A DNA stretch of 64,000 nt, taken from positions 76,873 to 140,872 of the forward strand of contig NZ_SBLC01000004.1 in the NCBI RefSeq assembly GCF_004054105.1, in the 5' to 3' direction. This DNA comes from Falsigemmobacter intermedius. GTDB taxonomy: Bacteria > Pseudomonadota > Alphaproteobacteria > Rhodobacterales > Rhodobacteraceae. The translations under genes were made by a program, and so were the position numbers. The notes under the pieces are model-generated. The model had not been told where the DNA came from, made no database searches, and saw only the letters and a list, made by a program, of their open reading frames with translations. Positions 44,167 through 54,398 of the stretch are shown piece after piece; position 1 is the first letter of the stretch; each line of letters opens with the position of its first letter.

Positions 44167-46440
44167 ATGACGAGCAGACCGAGTAACCGTAGCCCGCTGG
44201 TGGCCCCGCGCCGCGCTGTCAGCGCCCGGAAACCTGCAGCCGCAGCGACCCCGCGCAAACCTGCCGCAGCGCCCCGGCGCAAGGGGGGCAGTTCCGGCGG
44301 CGGTGGTCGGCGCGGCGGTCCGGTGGGCCGCTTTTTCGCCGCGATTTTCGGTGCGATTTTTCGGGTTTTCTGGGGGCTTATCTGGCGGGTCGGTGCGGTG
44401 GTGGCCCTCGGCATCTTCGCGGTCACCTTCTATTTCTATTCGCAACTGCCTGAGCTGAACGCCCTGCTCGACGGTCGTGCGCGCGGCTCGGTCACGCTTT
44501 TGGACAATGAAGGCGATGTCTTTGCCTGGCGGGGCGAGACCTATGGCGGCGATGTCCGCGCGGAGAAAGTCTCAAAGCATCTGCGCAATGCGGTGATTGC
44601 GACCGAAGATAAGCGCTTTTACGGCCACCTCGGCGTCAGCCCGCGCGGTATCGCCAGCGCGATCCGGATCAATATGTCAGAGGGACGTAAACCCTTTCAG
44701 GGGCATGGCGGCTCAACCATCACCCAGCAGGTGGCCAAGCTTCTGTGCCTTGGCGTCGAGTATGATCCGACGCGCTGGAAGAACGAGGCAGAGTATGAGA
44801 CCGACTGCCGCCGCGGCTCGCTGGTGCGCAAGCTCAAAGAGATGCCCTATGCCCTGGCGCTGGAGTGGAAGTACTCCAAAGATGATATTCTGACCATCTA
44901 TCTCAACCGCGCCTATCTGGGCGCGGGCACGCGCGGCTTTGAAGCGGCAGCGCAGCGCTATTTTGCGAAATCCGCAGCTCAGGTGAACCCGCAGGAAGCC
45001 GCCATGCTGGCCGGTCTGCTGGTCGCGCCTTCGACCTATGCGCCGACCAGCAATCTTGCGCGCTCGCAGGCGCGGGCCAATGTGGTGATCGGCCTGATGG
45101 AAGAGCAGGGCTATCTGACCAAAGCTGAGGCCGATGCCGCCCGGGCGGCCCCGGCCACGCTGTCGCCCCAGGCGACGCAGCCTGCGGGGGGCTATTTCGC
45201 CGATTGGGTGATGGATTCGGTGCCGTCCTATCTGGCGCGGGGCACCACGGAAGATGTGATTTTGCACACCACCCTCGATCAGCATCTGCAAAAGGCCGCA
45301 GAAGAGGCGGTCAGCTATATCTTCCAGAACAAGGTCCGTGAGGGCTCGGTCGCGCAGGCGGCTGTGGTGGTGATGTCGGCAGATGGTGCCGTGCGCGCCA
45401 TGGTCGGCGGGCGCAATAAGGCGGCTCCGGGCAGCTTTAACCGTGCCTCTCAGGCGCGGCGGCAGACCGGTTCGGCTTTCAAACCCTTCGTCTATGCGGC
45501 GGCGCTGGATCTGGGCTATTCGCCGATGGATTTCGTTGATGACAGCCCGTTGACCATCAATATTCCCGGCTCAGGCCCCTGGACGCCGCAGAACTACACC
45601 CGGCGCTTTTCCGGGATCGTGACCCTGGCAGAGGCGCTGAAGCAGTCGCTGAACATTCCGGCCGTTCGGGTCTCCGAAGCGGCGGGCCGTGAGGCGGTGC
45701 GCAAAGTGGCTGAAGATTTCGGGATCGTTTCCGATCTGGCCAATGGCCCGGCGCTGGCCCTTGGGGTGTCAGAGGCCACGCTGGTGGAGATGACCGGGGC
45801 CTATGCGGGCATTCTGAACGGCGGCTCGGCGGTGAAGCCCTATGGCATGATCGACCTGACGCTGCGCGGTGAGAAAAATCCGCTGCTGACGCAAAGCGGC
45901 GGCATCGGTGAGCGGGTGATCCAGGAGGATGCTGCCCGCTATCTGACCTGGATGATGAAACAGGTCATCGACGGCGGTACCGGTGGCCGTGCCAAACTGC
46001 CCGGCCGCGAAGCTGCGGGCAAAACCGGCACCACACAGGGCGCGCGCGATGCCTGGTTCCTGGGCTTTACGGCGGATTACGTGGCCGGGGTCTGGATGGG
46101 CTATGACGACAACCGGCCCCTGACCGGGGTGACCGGCGGCGGCCTTCCGGCAGAGATCTGGCAGGAGGTGATGAAGCGCGTCCATGAGGGCCTTCCCGCC
46201 CGCCCGCTGCCGGTGAAAGTGCCCGAGCCGCGCGCGCGGCCCGATACCTCCAACACCTCGACCGCGCAGTCAGAAGGCTATGGCGATCCGAATTACAATC
46301 CGGGCTATACGCCGGGCTATAACCCCAATGATCCCAATGCCCAGGGCGGCTATATCGAGAAAACCCCGATCGGCCCCGGCCCCAGCCTTGGCGATCAGAT
46401 CAACGGCGTGCTCGACAATCTGCTCGGCGGTCGCTGGTAA
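44167..46440 (+). CDS. Class A penicillin-binding protein (transglycosylase/transpeptidase)
   Basis: The 757-residue protein polymerises and crosslinks peptidoglycan. A basic, Gly/Arg-rich cytoplasmic tail (1-55) leads to one membrane helix (about 68-92). The glycosyltransferase domain shows ATEDKRFYGHLGVSPRG and GHGGSTITQQVAKL. The transpeptidase has the catalytic Ser in RRQTGSAFKPF, SLN in LKQSLNIPAV and KTGTT. The C-terminal tail is rich in Asn, Pro, Tyr and Gly (YNPGYTPGYNPNDPN). It is divergent from glnK. sdaA follows by 11 bases. Confidence 0.92.
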   Translation: MTSRPSNRSPLVAPRRAVSARKPAAAATPRKPAAAPRRKGGSSGGGGRRGGPVGRFFAAIFGAIFRVFWGLIWRVGAVVALGIFAVTFYFYSQLPELNALLDGRARGSVTLLDNEGDVFAWRGETYGGDVRAEKVSKHLRNAVIATEDKRFYGHLGVSPRGIASAIRINMSEGRKPFQGHGGSTITQQVAKLLCLGVEYDPTRWKNEAEYETDCRRGSLVRKLKEMPYALALEWKYSKDDILTIYLNRAYLGAGTRGFEAAAQRYFAKSAAQVNPQEAAMLAGLLVAPSTYAPTSNLARSQARANVVIGLMEEQGYLTKAEADAARAAPATLSPQATQPAGGYFADWVMDSVPSYLARGTTEDVILHTTLDQHLQKAAEEAVSYIFQNKVREGSVAQAAVVVMSADGAVRAMVGGRNKAAPGSFNRASQARRQTGSAFKPFVYAAALDLGYSPMDFVDDSPLTINIPGSGPWTPQNYTRRFSGIVTLAEALKQSLNIPAVRVSEAAGREAVRKVAEDFGIVSDLANGPALALGVSEATLVEMTGAYAGILNGGSAVKPYGMIDLTLRGEKNPLLTQSGGIGERVIQEDAARYLTWMMKQVIDGGTGGRAKLPGREAAGKTGTTQGARDAWFLGFTADYVAGVWMGYDDNRPLTGVTGGGLPAEIWQEVMKRVHEGLPARPLPVKVPEPRARPDTSNTSTAQSEGYGDPNYNPGYTPGYNPNDPNAQGGYIEKTPIGPGPSLGDQINGVLDNLLGGRW

Positions 46441-46451
46441 GGCGGCGCAGG

Positions 46452-47831
46452 ATGTTTCTGTCGGTTTTTGATCTTTTTAAAATTGGTATCGGCCCCTCTT
46501 CGAGCCATACCATGGGGCCGATGGTGGCCGCCGGGCGCTTTCTGGACCGGCTGCGCGTCACACCCTTTCACCCTAAAGCGCTGCGGGCGCGATTGCATGG
46601 ATCTCTGGCGCTGACCGGTGTGGGCCATGCCTCGGATCGGGCGGTGATCCTGGGGCTTGCGGGCTTTCTGCCCGAGACCTTCGATGCCGCGGCGGCAGAG
46701 GCGGCGCTGTCTGAGATCAGACGCCTTGCGCAGATTGAGGTCGAAGGGATCGGCCCGCTGCGGTTTGACCCGGAGCGCGATCTGGTGATGGATTTCGGCC
46801 CCGCGCTGCCGGGCCATGCCAACGGCATGGTGCTGCAGGCGCTGGACGCTCAGGGCGATCTTCTGTTTGAGGAGACCTATTATTCCGTCGGTGGCGGCTT
46901 TGTGCTGACGGCGGCGGAACTGGCGGCAGGGCAGTCGGGGCAGGGGCCAAAGGGCCCGAAGGTGCCCTATCCGTTTGAAAAAGCTGCGCAGATGCTGGAG
47001 ATGGCGAAGGCCTCGCGCCTGAGCATCGCGCAGTTGAAGCGTGCCAATGAGCTGGCTTTGCGCAGCGCTGCGGAGCTTGATGCGGGTCTTTTGCGGATCT
47101 GGCAGGTGATGCGCGACTGTATGGACCGCGGCCTTGAGGGGGAGGGCATCCTTCCGGGCGGGCTGAAGGTGCGCCGCCGCGCAAAGGGCATCCATCAGGC
47201 GCTGCTGGCCGAGCGGGGATTAAATGTCACCGCGCCGCATATCATCAACGACTGGATCAGCCTTTATGGCATGGCGGTGAATGAGGAAAACGCCGCCGGA
47301 GGCCAGGTTGTGACGGCCCCCACCAATGGGGCGGCCGGGGTGGTTCCGGCGGTGATCCGCTATTGGCTTGATCATGTGCCGGGGGCGTCTGAGGCGCGGG
47401 TCGGGGAATTTCTGCTGACAGCGGCGGCGATCGGCGGGCTTTGCAAGCACAATGCCTCAATCTCCGGGGCGGAATGCGGCTGCCAGGCGGAGGTCGGTTC
47501 GGCCGCGGCCATGGCGGCGGCGGGGCTTTGCGCGGTGCTGGGCGGCACGCCGGAGCAGGTGGAGAATGCAGCCGAGATCGCGCTGGAGCATCACCTCGGC
47601 ATGACCTGCGATCCGGTGGCGGGCCTTGTGCAGGTGCCCTGCATTGAGCGCAACGGGCTGGGGGCGATCAAGGCGGTCTCAGCGGCCTCGCTGGCCTTGC
47701 GGGGCGACGGGCAGCATCTGGTCTCGCTCGATGCCTGTATTGAGACCATGCGCCAGACCGGGCGCGATATGGACAGCCGCTATAAAGAGACCTCTCTGGG
47801 CGGTCTTGCGGTGAATATCCCGGAGTGCTGA
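46452..47831 (+). CDS. sdaA: L-serine ammonia-lyase (L-serine dehydratase)
   Basis: SdaA (459 residues) splits L-serine to pyruvate and ammonia using a [4Fe-4S] cluster. It starts [22 protein letters not shown], and the cysteines for the cluster are in [18 protein letters not shown] and [18 protein letters not shown]. Both the beta and alpha parts are in one chain, as usual here. It lies 11 bases after the PBP gene; a shared function is not apparent. Two hairpins (47848-47869, 47881-47902) follow before the convergent murJ. Confidence 0.95.
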   Translation: MFLSVFDLFKIGIGPSSSHTMGPMVAAGRFLDRLRVTPFHPKALRARLHGSLALTGVGHASDRAVILGLAGFLPETFDAAAAEAALSEIRRLAQIEVEGIGPLRFDPERDLVMDFGPALPGHANGMVLQALDAQGDLLFEETYYSVGGGFVLTAAELAAGQSGQGPKGPKVPYPFEKAAQMLEMAKASRLSIAQLKRANELALRSAAELDAGLLRIWQVMRDCMDRGLEGEGILPGGLKVRRRAKGIHQALLAERGLNVTAPHIINDWISLYGMAVNEENAAGGQVVTAPTNGAAGVVPAVIRYWLDHVPGASEARVGEFLLTAAAIGGLCKHNASISGAECGCQAEVGSAAAMAAAGLCAVLGGTPEQVENAAEIALEHHLGMTCDPVAGLVQVPCIERNGLGAIKAVSAASLALRGDGQHLVSLDACIETMRQTGRDMDSRYKETSLGGLAVNIPEC

Positions 47832-47847
47832 CAGACGGGCGGGGAAA

Positions 47848-47902
47848 GCGGGGGCGTGCCCGCCCCCGCACCCCCGGCTTCAGGGGGCCGTAAGGCCCCC
47901 TG
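47848..47902. terminator. Two GC-rich hairpins between sdaA and murJ
   Basis: GCGGGGGC/GCCCCCGC (47848-47869) and CAGGGGGCC/GGCCCCCTG around GTAA (47881-47902). Neither has a proper T-run, but they fill the 84-base convergent gap and probably stop or stabilise both transcripts. Confidence 0.45.
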
Positions 47903-47915
47903 AAAACCCCCGGCG

Positions 47916-49460
47916 TCAGCCCCGGCGGCGCAGGGCGCTTTTGAAATCCGACAGCCGGAAGGCGCGCAGAGCGAAACCGGCGGCGAAATAGCTGAGCATG
48001 CCGCAGATGACGAGAAGGCCGAGGGCGGGCCAGCGCAGACCCCGGGCCGAGAGCAGATCCTGAAGGGCGATCTGCAGGCCGTAAAGCACCGCGCCCATCA
48101 CCAGGCAGGCCAGCAGAATGCGCCAGAGCCGCGAGAGCAGCCGCGCATCGGCGCGGGCCGCCTCACCCATGGCGCGGGTGCCGGCCCAGAGCTGCAGCAC
48201 CATGAACCAGCCCGCAAGCGTGGTGGCGAGAGCCGCTGCCGCAAAGCCGATGAGCGGTTGCAGCCCGATGGCGATCCCGAGGTTCACAAACATCGAGATG
48301 AGTGCAAAGCGGAAGGGGCGGCGGGTGTCCTCGCGCGCGTAGTAAAGCGGCTGCAGGGTCTTTTGGAGCACGAAGGCCGGAAGCCCCGCGCCATAGATCG
48401 CCAGCGCCAGCGCGGTATTGGTGATATCCGTCGCGCCAAACTCACCGCGCCCGTAGAGCACCGCGATCAGCGGTGTCGCCATGACCATCAGCGCCACAGC
48501 CGCAGGCAGGGTCAGCGCGAGCGAGAGTTCCGTGGCGCGGTTGAGCGAATTGCGGCTGCCCTCAAGATCATTGGCGCTGAGGCGGCGGGAGAGATCGGGC
48601 AGCAGCACCGTGCCGATGGCAATGCCCACCACGCCGAGCGGCAGCTGATAAAGGCGGTCGGCATAGGCAAGCCAGGCCACCGCGCCTTCGGTGAAACTTG
48701 CGACCTGACGGCCGACGAGCAGGTTCACCTGCACCACGCCTCCGGCCAGAACGGCGGGGGCTGCGATGACAAAGAGGCGCTTTAACTCCGGCGTCAGTTT
48801 CGGGCGGCGGGGTTTAAGGACATAGCCCACCCGTGCGGCAGAGGCCCAGGTCAGGGCAAACTGCGCAATCCCCGCCACCGGCACCGTCCAGGCGAGCGTC
48901 AGCCCCATATCCCAGCCGAACTGCGCCGCAAGCCACATGGCAGCGATGAAGAGAAGGTTCATCAGCACCGGCACGAAGGAGGCTTCCGTGAAGCGGCCCA
49001 TGGTGTTGAGCACACCTGAGATCAGCGCCACCAGCGAGATGAAGAGGATATAGCAAAAGCCGATCCGCCCGTAGAGGACCGCGAGAACAAACCGCTCATC
49101 CCCCGCAAAACCTGCGGCCATGGCCCAGACGAGCCAGGGCATCAGCGCTGTGCCGATCAGCGAAAAGAGCGTCAGGATCGCCAGCATGCCGCCGAAAGCA
49201 TCCTCGGCAAAGCCCTTCGCATCTTCGCCCGATTGCAGCTTTTTGGCGAACATCGGCACGAAGGCCATGTTGAACGCGCCCTCGGCAAAGAAGCGGCGGA
49301 ACATATTGGGCAGCGAAAAGGCCACCAGAAAGGCCTCTGCCGCCGGGCCCGCGCCTAAATAGGCCGCCATCATCATGTCGCGGGCAAAGCCTGCGCCGCG
49401 CGACAACAGCGTCCAGGACCCGACCACCAGGGCCGAGCGGATCAGTCGGACCGGTTTCAT
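47916..49460 (-). CDS. murJ: Lipid II flippase MurJ
   Basis: MurJ (514 residues) moves lipid II across the inner membrane for peptidoglycan synthesis. It is a 14-helix MOP-family transporter. The start VVGSWTLLSRGAGFARDMMMAAYLG and ALPNMFRRFFAEGAFNMAFVPMFAKK match the family. It overlaps glnD by four bases (ATGA), so translation is coupled. Next to the LpoA-like gene it adds to a cell-wall theme here. Confidence 0.96.
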   Translation of the reverse strand: MKPVRLIRSALVVGSWTLLSRGAGFARDMMMAAYLGAGPAAEAFLVAFSLPNMFRRFFAEGAFNMAFVPMFAKKLQSGEDAKGFAEDAFGGMLAILTLFSLIGTALMPWLVWAMAAGFAGDERFVLAVLYGRIGFCYILFISLVALISGVLNTMGRFTEASFVPVLMNLLFIAAMWLAAQFGWDMGLTLAWTVPVAGIAQFALTWASAARVGYVLKPRRPKLTPELKRLFVIAAPAVLAGGVVQVNLLVGRQVASFTEGAVAWLAYADRLYQLPLGVVGIAIGTVLLPDLSRRLSANDLEGSRNSLNRATELSLALTLPAAVALMVMATPLIAVLYGRGEFGATDITNTALALAIYGAGLPAFVLQKTLQPLYYAREDTRRPFRFALISMFVNLGIAIGLQPLIGFAAAALATTLAGWFMVLQLWAGTRAMGEAARADARLLSRLWRILLACLVMGAVLYGLQIALQDLLSARGLRWPALGLLVICGMLSYFAAGFALRAFRLSDFKSALRRRG

Positions 49461-52276
49461 GCCTGATGCGCCCGCTCGGCACCGTCGATGATGGCCTGAC
49501 GCAGCTTTTTCTCCAGCGCCTCGAGCTTGGGTTTGCTGTGCAGTTTCAGCCCGAAGGCATCTTTAACGTAAAAGCTGTCGACCACCTGAGCCCCGTAAGT
49601 CGCAATCACCGCCGAGGCGATATAGATGTTATTGGCCGCCAGCGTCCGCGTCAGATCATAAAGCAGACCCGGGCGGTCGCGGCTTTCGACCTCAATGATG
49701 GTGTAGATATCCGAGCCTTCGTTGTCGAAGGTGATATTGGTCGGAAAGCGGAAGGCGCGGTCGCGCTTTTTGATCTTGTCGCGGTCCTTCAGCGCCTCAC
49801 GGGCGACCACTTCGCCGCGCAGGGTCTTGTCGATCATCATGCGAAGGCGCGGCAGGCGGCTGACCTCATAGGGATGGCCATCTGCGTCCTGGATCCAGAA
49901 CACCGCCGTGGCGTAACCGTCTTTCGAGGTATAGGTCCGCGCATCGACCACATTCGCACCCACCAGCGCCAAAGCCCCCGCCAGGCGCGAGAAAATGCCG
50001 GGGTGATCTTCGAGCACAAAGGCCGCGCGGGTGGCATCGCGGGCTTCATCGGGGTGCAGGTCAATCCGCACCTCATCTGAGGCGATGCCGCGGAGCATCT
50101 GCGCAAAGATCGCATGGGTCTCAGAGGGCAGGCCCTGCCAGTAGGGGCCGTAGTGGCGGTCGGTCTCCGCCTTCAGATCGGCGCGCGACCAGTCTTTCAG
50201 CGCCTCGCGCAGCGCTTTTTTCGCCTCATCTTCGCGCATGGAGCGGCTGACACCCTCAAGGCCGTTTTCCAGGGCCTGGACGGTCTCATGGTAAAGCGTG
50301 CGCAGAAGCTGGCTCTTCCAGTTGTTCCAGGTGCCCGGTCCGACGCCGCGGATGTCGCAGACGGTCAGAACCGTCAGCAGGTCCAGCCGTTTGCGGGTGC
50401 CGACAAGGCGGGCAAAGCCTTTCACGGTGCGCGGATCGGAAATATCGCGTTTCTGCGCGGTATCCGACATCAGCAGGTGATAACGGATCAGCCATTCGAC
50501 GGTCTCGCATTCCTCGGGGCTGAGGCCCAGACGCGGAGCCACGCGCCGCGCAATCTGCGCGCCGAGGATCGAGTGATCTTCGGGCCGCCCCTTGCCGATG
50601 TCATGGAGCAGAAGCGCCACATAGAGGACTTTGCGATTGAGCCCGGCCTTCAGAATTCCGGTTGAGATGGGCGTTTCGTCTTTCAGATCGCCGCGTTCCA
50701 GCTGATCGAGAACCGAGATGCACTGGATCGTATGCTCATCCACCGTGTAGTGATGATAGACGTTGAACTGCATCATGGCGACGATGGGTTCAAATTCGGG
50801 GATGAAGGCCGAGAGCACACCCAGTTCGTTCATCCGCCGCAACGCCCGCTCCGGATTGCCATGCTTGAGCATCAGGTCGAGGAAGATCCGCTGCGCTTCA
50901 GGCGTGCAGCGCATGTCGTCATCGATCAGATGCAGATTGGCCGTGACCAGCCGCATTGCATCGGGATGGATCAGAAGCCCGGTGCGCAGCCCCTCATCGA
51001 AGAGGCGCAGGAGGTTCAGTTTATCGGCGAGAAAGGTCGCCGGATCTGAGATGCCCAGCCGGTTGTGAAGCACTTTATAGCCCGGCTTCACCTTGCGGCG
51101 GCGTGAAAACAGCCCCTCAAGAAGCGGCGCTTTTTTGACGTGGCGGTCTTCCAGCGCGGTCAGGAAGACCCGGGTGAGTTCGCCCACATGGGTGGCGAAG
51201 CGGAAGTAATCCTGCATGAAATGCTCAACCGCGCGGCGGCCTTCGCGGTCGTGATAGCCCATGCGATCTGCCACTTCGACCTGCAGATCGAAGGTCAGCT
51301 GGTCCATGGCGCGGCCTGTCAGGTAATGCAGATGCGCCCGCGCGGTCCAAAGGAAGGTCTCGGCCGCGCGGAAACGGGCATATTCATCGGGGCTGAACAA
51401 CCCGTCCTCGACCATGCTGGCCGCGGTCGGCTTGCCGGTCATATATTTGCCGATCCAGTAAAGCGTCTGCAGATCGCGCAGCCCGCCTTTGCCCTCTTTG
51501 ACATTGGGTTCAAGAACATAGCGCTGGCCACCCTGTTTGCGGTGCCGCTCGGCCCGCTCTGCCAGTTTGGCTTCGATAAATTCCGGAACGGTCGAGGCAA
51601 AAAGCTGCTTACGCAGGGTGCTGCCCAGCGTCTCGCTGAGGCTGGCATCGCCGGTGATGTGGCGCTTTTCGATCAGCGAGGTGCGGATGGTGATGTCTTC
51701 CCGCCCCAGCCGCAGGCATTCTTTTACCGAGCGGGTGGCATGACCGACCTTCAGCCGCAGATCCCACAGCAGATAAAGCATGGTCTCCACCACCTGATTG
51801 GCGGCGGCAGAGGGGTCGTCATCGGTAAGAAACAGCAGATCCACATCCGACTGCGGGGCCATCTCGGCGCGGCCGTAGCCGCCGACGGCCAGGACCGCGA
51901 GGGTGGGTTCGGGCGTTCCGGGCGGCAGAAAGCGGCTGCGCGCCACATCGTAGGCCGTGGTGACCAGGGCATCGGTCAGCCAGGTCTGTGCCGACAAAAG
52001 CCCCCGCACGGCGCGGGGGCTTGCCAGATAGGCGGCCGAAAGTCTGGCGGTGGCAACTTTTTTGGCCTCTGCCAGATGCTTCGTGATCAGCGCGCGGCGG
52101 GCCGCCGGATCGAGATCCGCCGGAGCCCCGTCCAGATCTGCGAAGATACGCTGGCGCAGTTCCGCCTGATCAAAGAGCTTTGCCGTCTCCTCCGAGTGAC
52201 GAAAGTCATCCCGGAGGGTCAGTTGTGCCTCAGCCTCAGAAGAGAGAGCCGGAGAAGTTTCTCGGAGCAGGGTCAA
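49457..52276 (-). CDS. glnD: Bifunctional PII uridylyltransferase/uridylyl-removing enzyme
   Basis: GlnD (939 residues) senses glutamine, adding UMP to PII proteins when it is low and removing it when high. The N-terminal nucleotidyltransferase has LAVGGYGRAEMAPQSDVDLLFL; the HD hydrolase has LLHDIGKGRPEDHS; two ACT domains are at the C-terminus (DHPGIFSRLAGAL and SRDRPGLLYDL). The visible start is a TTG at 52276, inside the upstream gene (41-base overlap), so the true start is unsure. Its substrate GlnK is encoded at 43552. Confidence 0.96.
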   Translation of the reverse strand: MTLLRETSPALSSEAEAQLTLRDDFRHSEETAKLFDQAELRQRIFADLDGAPADLDPAARRALITKHLAEAKKVATARLSAAYLASPRAVRGLLSAQTWLTDALVTTAYDVARSRFLPPGTPEPTLAVLAVGGYGRAEMAPQSDVDLLFLTDDDPSAAANQVVETMLYLLWDLRLKVGHATRSVKECLRLGREDITIRTSLIEKRHITGDASLSETLGSTLRKQLFASTVPEFIEAKLAERAERHRKQGGQRYVLEPNVKEGKGGLRDLQTLYWIGKYMTGKPTAASMVEDGLFSPDEYARFRAAETFLWTARAHLHYLTGRAMDQLTFDLQVEVADRMGYHDREGRRAVEHFMQDYFRFATHVGELTRVFLTALEDRHVKKAPLLEGLFSRRRKVKPGYKVLHNRLGISDPATFLADKLNLLRLFDEGLRTGLLIHPDAMRLVTANLHLIDDDMRCTPEAQRIFLDLMLKHGNPERALRRMNELGVLSAFIPEFEPIVAMMQFNVYHHYTVDEHTIQCISVLDQLERGDLKDETPISTGILKAGLNRKVLYVALLLHDIGKGRPEDHSILGAQIARRVAPRLGLSPEECETVEWLIRYHLLMSDTAQKRDISDPRTVKGFARLVGTRKRLDLLTVLTVCDIRGVGPGTWNNWKSQLLRTLYHETVQALENGLEGVSRSMREDEAKKALREALKDWSRADLKAETDRHYGPYWQGLPSETHAIFAQMLRGIASDEVRIDLHPDEARDATRAAFVLEDHPGIFSRLAGALALVGANVVDARTYTSKDGYATAVFWIQDADGHPYEVSRLPRLRMMIDKTLRGEVVAREALKDRDKIKKRDRAFRFPTNITFDNEGSDIYTIIEVESRDRPGLLYDLTRTLAANNIYIASAVIATYGAQVVDSFYVKDAFGLKLHSKPKLEALEKKLRQAIIDGAERAHQA

Positions 52277-53411
52277 TCACCACCACCTGTCTGTTGCGGA
52301 TCTCTGCCACAGCGAGAGCCCGCTCATTGGTGCCGTCGGGACGCAGCCGGAACACGCCGCCCACGCCCGCGAAACCCGAGGACTGGGTGAGCGAATTGCG
52401 CGACAGCGCATCAGCGCGGCCGGATTTGATCAGGGCGCCAACCGCGGCGATACCATCATACGCAAGGCTTGCCACCGGATGCGGCGCCGCGCCATAGGCC
52501 GCCTGATAACGACCCTGGAATGCGTTATAAAGTGCCGGATCGGGCAGCGCAAACCAGCCGCCCTGAAGGCCCGGGTGCGAGAGCGTGGCCGAGGGGATGT
52601 CCCAACGGGTCAGGCCCAGATAGCGCGCCTGTGCGGGCGTCAGCCCCTGATCGCGCAGCATCTGCGTCATCATCGGCAGCGAGCCGGCGGTATCGGCGGT
52701 GAAGAACAGCGCATCAGCGCCCGCACTGCGGGCAGTGGCCGCAATCGAAGGCGCGGCCTGGGTCACGCCGTTTTGCGAGAACTCATATCCGGCCTGAGCC
52801 ACAACGGTCGAACCGGTGCCGGCCGCGGCCCGCGCAATCGCGTTGCGCCCGGCTTCGCCACCCGGGGTTTTGTCGTGAATGATCATCACGCGGCGCTGGC
52901 CCTGACTTGCGGCATAGCGAACCAGGCGGTTGGCGGTGTTCTCAAAAGTCGGGCCAAGCACGAAGACGTTGCCGCCTGCGATATCGGTATTGTTTGAGAA
53001 GCTCATCACATTGACGCCGGTCGCGGAGACGGCCACGCCTGCGGCATTGGCCTCTTGGGCAAAGAGCGGCCCGAGAATCACGCGTGCGCCCTCTGCCACA
53101 GCCCGCTGGGCGATGGGGCCTGCGGCACCGGCCTGACCATTGGTCTGATAAACGCGCAGATCAATCTGCACCCCGCCCAGATCGGCGATGGCCAGACGGG
53201 CGGCATTTTCAAGCGAACGCGCCAGCAGCTGATCGCTGGCCTGGCCCGAGGCTCCCGGAACCAGCAGCGCTACCGGAACCGGAGCATTCGGATTGATCGC
53301 AGGGCCGGTCCCGCCCATGGAAACCGGCTGGCAGGCCGCGAGAATGCCGGCAGCTGCGGCAAGACCAAATGCGGCCACAGACTTGCGGGCGCGGTGCAAA
53401 AGGGCAATCAT
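52236..53411 (-). CDS. Penicillin-binding protein activator lipoprotein (LpoA/LppC-like)
   Basis: The 391-residue lipoprotein has a signal peptide with lipobox ILAAC (Cys near 27) and a periplasmic-binding-protein fold (PVPVALLVPGASGQASDQLLARSLENAARLAIADLGG, VILGPLFAQEANA), typical of LpoA-type PBP activators. LpoA stimulates class A PBPs, such as that at 44167. I took ATG 53411 (ribosome-binding site GGGGAG at five bases) over the adjacent ATG at 53414. Its end overlaps glnD's start. It is divergent from rsmI. Confidence 0.82.
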   Translation of the reverse strand: MIALLHRARKSVAAFGLAAAAGILAACQPVSMGGTGPAINPNAPVPVALLVPGASGQASDQLLARSLENAARLAIADLGGVQIDLRVYQTNGQAGAAGPIAQRAVAEGARVILGPLFAQEANAAGVAVSATGVNVMSFSNNTDIAGGNVFVLGPTFENTANRLVRYAASQGQRRVMIIHDKTPGGEAGRNAIARAAAGTGSTVVAQAGYEFSQNGVTQAAPSIAATARSAGADALFFTADTAGSLPMMTQMLRDQGLTPAQARYLGLTRWDIPSATLSHPGLQGGWFALPDPALYNAFQGRYQAAYGAAPHPVASLAYDGIAAVGALIKSGRADALSRNSLTQSSGFAGVGGVFRLRPDGTNERALAVAEIRNRQVVVIDPAPRNFSGSLF

Positions 53412-53495
53412 CATCACTCCCCGGAGATGGCGGTCGGTCATCGGACCCTATGCCTTTATCCTGCATGTGTAAACTTTCCAGAGCCTGAATCTGCC

Positions 53496-54398
53496 ATGAA
53501 TGACCCAATCCTGCCGATGCCCCATTCAGCGGGCCGGCGGCCCGAACCGGGGCTGCATCTCGTGGCCACGCCGATCGGCTCTGCCCGCGACATAACGCTG
53601 CGCGCACTCGATACGCTTGCGGGCGCGGATGTGCTGGCCGCCGAAGACACCCGCACCCTGCGCCATCTGATGGAGATCCATGGGATACCGGTCAACGGAC
53701 GCCTGATGATCCCCTATCACGACCACAATGGCGAAGCCGCCCGGCCGCGTATCCTCGGGGTGCTGGCCGAAGGAAAATCGGTGGCCTATGCCTCTGAGGC
53801 GGGGACGCCGCTGATCGCGGACCCGGGCCTGAAGCTGGCGCGTGTCGCCATGGATGCGGGCTACAAAGTTATCGCCGCACCCGGAGCTTCGGCGGTTCTG
53901 ACGGCTCTCACGGTGGCGGGGCTTCCGACGGACCGGTTTTTCTTCGCAGGCTTTGCGCCCTCGACGGCCACTGCACGGCGCAGCTGGCTGAGTGAGCTGA
54001 GCGCGGTGCGTGCAACGGTGGTGATTTATGAAAGCCCCAAACGGACGGCGCGGACGCTGAGTGATCTGGCGGAGATTTTCGGTGCCAGCCGACAGGCTGC
54101 CGTCTGCCGCGAGCTGACCAAGCGCTTTGAAGAAACCCGCCGCGGCACGCTGGCAGAACTCGCCGCGCATTACGCACAGGGCGATCCGCGGGGCGAGGTG
54201 GTGCTGGTGATCGATCGCAGCGATGAGGTGGTGGTCGAGGCGGCCGATGTGGAAGCTGCGCTGCGGGCCGCTTTGGGGGGCGGGGCGCGCGTGAAAGAGG
54301 CGGCCGCCGAAATCGCGTTGAAATTTGGTCTGGCGAAACGGGATGTTTACCAATTGGCCCTTACACTGCAGGAGGATGAGCCACCTTCGGAGGCGTGA
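53496..54398 (+). CDS. rsmI: 16S rRNA (cytidine(1402)-2'-O)-methyltransferase
   Basis: RsmI (300 residues) 2'-O-methylates C1402 of 16S rRNA at the P site. LHLVATPIGSARDITLRAL, EDTRTLRHLMEIHGI, ASEAGTPLIADPG and the SAM loop GASAVLTALTVAGLPTDRFFFAGF define the family. The ATG at 53496 begins the normal N-terminus; the longer ORF overlaps the divergent lipoprotein. yraN overlaps its stop (TGATG), and gshB follows, so they form an operon. Confidence 0.95.
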   Translation: MNDPILPMPHSAGRRPEPGLHLVATPIGSARDITLRALDTLAGADVLAAEDTRTLRHLMEIHGIPVNGRLMIPYHDHNGEAARPRILGVLAEGKSVAYASEAGTPLIADPGLKLARVAMDAGYKVIAAPGASAVLTALTVAGLPTDRFFFAGFAPSTATARRSWLSELSAVRATVVIYESPKRTARTLSDLAEIFGASRQAAVCRELTKRFEETRRGTLAELAAHYAQGDPRGEVVLVIDRSDEVVVEAADVEAALRAALGGGARVKEAAAEIALKFGLAKRDVYQLALTLQEDEPPSEA

